This document shows positions 7,565 to 7,751 of a stretch of 7,751 nucleotides of DNA, in pieces. Source of the DNA: Phycisphaerales bacterium (GTDB lineage: Bacteria > Planctomycetota > Phycisphaerae > Phycisphaerales > SM1A02); NCBI GenBank assembly GCA_007127615.1, contig SKZB01000451.1, forward strand, positions 1 to 7,751, read 5' to 3'. A program made the translations under genes and the position numbers. The notes beneath the pieces were generated by a model. That model had not been told where the DNA came from. It did not search any database and was given only the letters and a program-made list of their open reading frames with translations. Positions within the stretch are counted from its first letter, which is position 1. The number at the start of each line of letters is the position of its first letter.

Positions 7565-7751
7565 TCAAGGCTCGGGGGGGGGCGAGGGGCGAGGTGAGCA
7601 GATCAGCGCCTCACGCACCCGCGAGACAAAGTGTTCGCCGCGCTCTTCGTAGTGCGCAAACTGATCCCAGCTCGCGCAGCCGGGGCTGAGCAGCAGCACG
7701 TCACCCGCATTCATGCGTTTCATCGCCCGTTCCACGGCGCAGTCCAGCGTG
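7565..7751 (-). CDS. murD: UDP-N-acetylmuramoyl-L-alanine--D-glutamate ligase, C-terminal end
   Basis: Only the last 61 residues are in the window; the gene continues past the right edge. MurD is the cytoplasmic ATP-dependent ligase that adds D-glutamate to UDP-MurNAc-L-Ala in peptidoglycan synthesis. Identification rests on [25 protein letters not shown], split here as [12 protein letters not shown] and [13 protein letters not shown], which matches the MurD C-terminal signature LSPACAS-DQF-FE-RG-F. Two departures are visible: Gly for the first Ala of PACAS, and Tyr where E. coli MurD has Phe422, a substrate-contact position. After the usual end (FVSRVREAL) there is an unusual tail, [12 protein letters not shown], encoded across a run of nine C on this strand (9 G at 7574-7582). 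The stop TGA is at 7567-7565, 6 nt from the stop of the convergent membrane-protein gene. Without the upstream part, other Mur ligases cannot be formally excluded, but the motif is MurD-specific. Confidence 0.88.
   Translation of the reverse strand, partial: TLDCAVERAMKRMNAGDVLLLSPGCASWDQFAHYEERGEHFVSRVREALICSPRPSPPPEP

Noticed and set aside
1..7751. Mobile elements, CRISPR arrays, tRNA or rRNA genes, toxin-antitoxin or phage-defence genes
   Set aside because: I looked and found no transposase-like protein, terminal inverted repeats, regularly spaced repeats, cloverleaf sequence or defence domain. All long open frames are explained by the genes listed or by their shadows.

Overview
This GC-rich window most likely comes from a Planctomycetota chromosome, probably of the Phycisphaerae type. 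That placement rests on two gene families I recognise from that phylum. One is a small lipoprotein resembling DUF6655 at 2250-2930. The other is a multi-pass membrane protein with an N-terminal Cys4 zinc ribbon at 6542-7558. Weak Shine-Dalgarno sequences and a GTG start fit too. The placement comes from motif memory, not a search. I see no mobile element, tRNA, rRNA, CRISPR array or integration scar; the window reads as ordinary core and housekeeping DNA, and I found no clear new multi-gene system.

Layout: (1) 1-119, minus strand, is the N-terminus of a gene running off the left edge. It encodes a short leader and one hydrophobic helix, possibly the start of a small MscS-type mechanosensitive channel. 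(2) 257-2083, minus strand, is a complete CLC-family chloride channel/transporter with a C-terminal CBS region. (3) 2084-2249 is a divergent intergenic region with weak promoter-like elements and a 9-bp direct repeat. (4) 2250-2930 (lipoprotein) and 2935-6459 (1174-residue AsmA-like envelope protein), plus strand, are 4 nt apart and almost certainly one operon. (5) 6460-6541 is a short gap with a 6-bp hairpin. (6) 6542-7558, plus strand, is the zinc-ribbon membrane protein. (7) 7565-7751, minus strand, is the C-terminal end of MurD, convergent with the previous gene and only 6 nt from it.

Functionally the window is about the cell envelope. It holds ion flux (CLC and perhaps MscS), an inner-membrane-anchored AsmA-type protein of the class linked to phospholipid or outer-membrane homeostasis, a co-transcribed lipoprotein that may act with it, a predicted inner-membrane protein of unknown role, and a peptidoglycan precursor ligase. 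The best leads for follow-up are the lipoprotein/AsmA pair, the zinc-ribbon membrane family, and the CLC protein's valine at the position of the internal proton glutamate.
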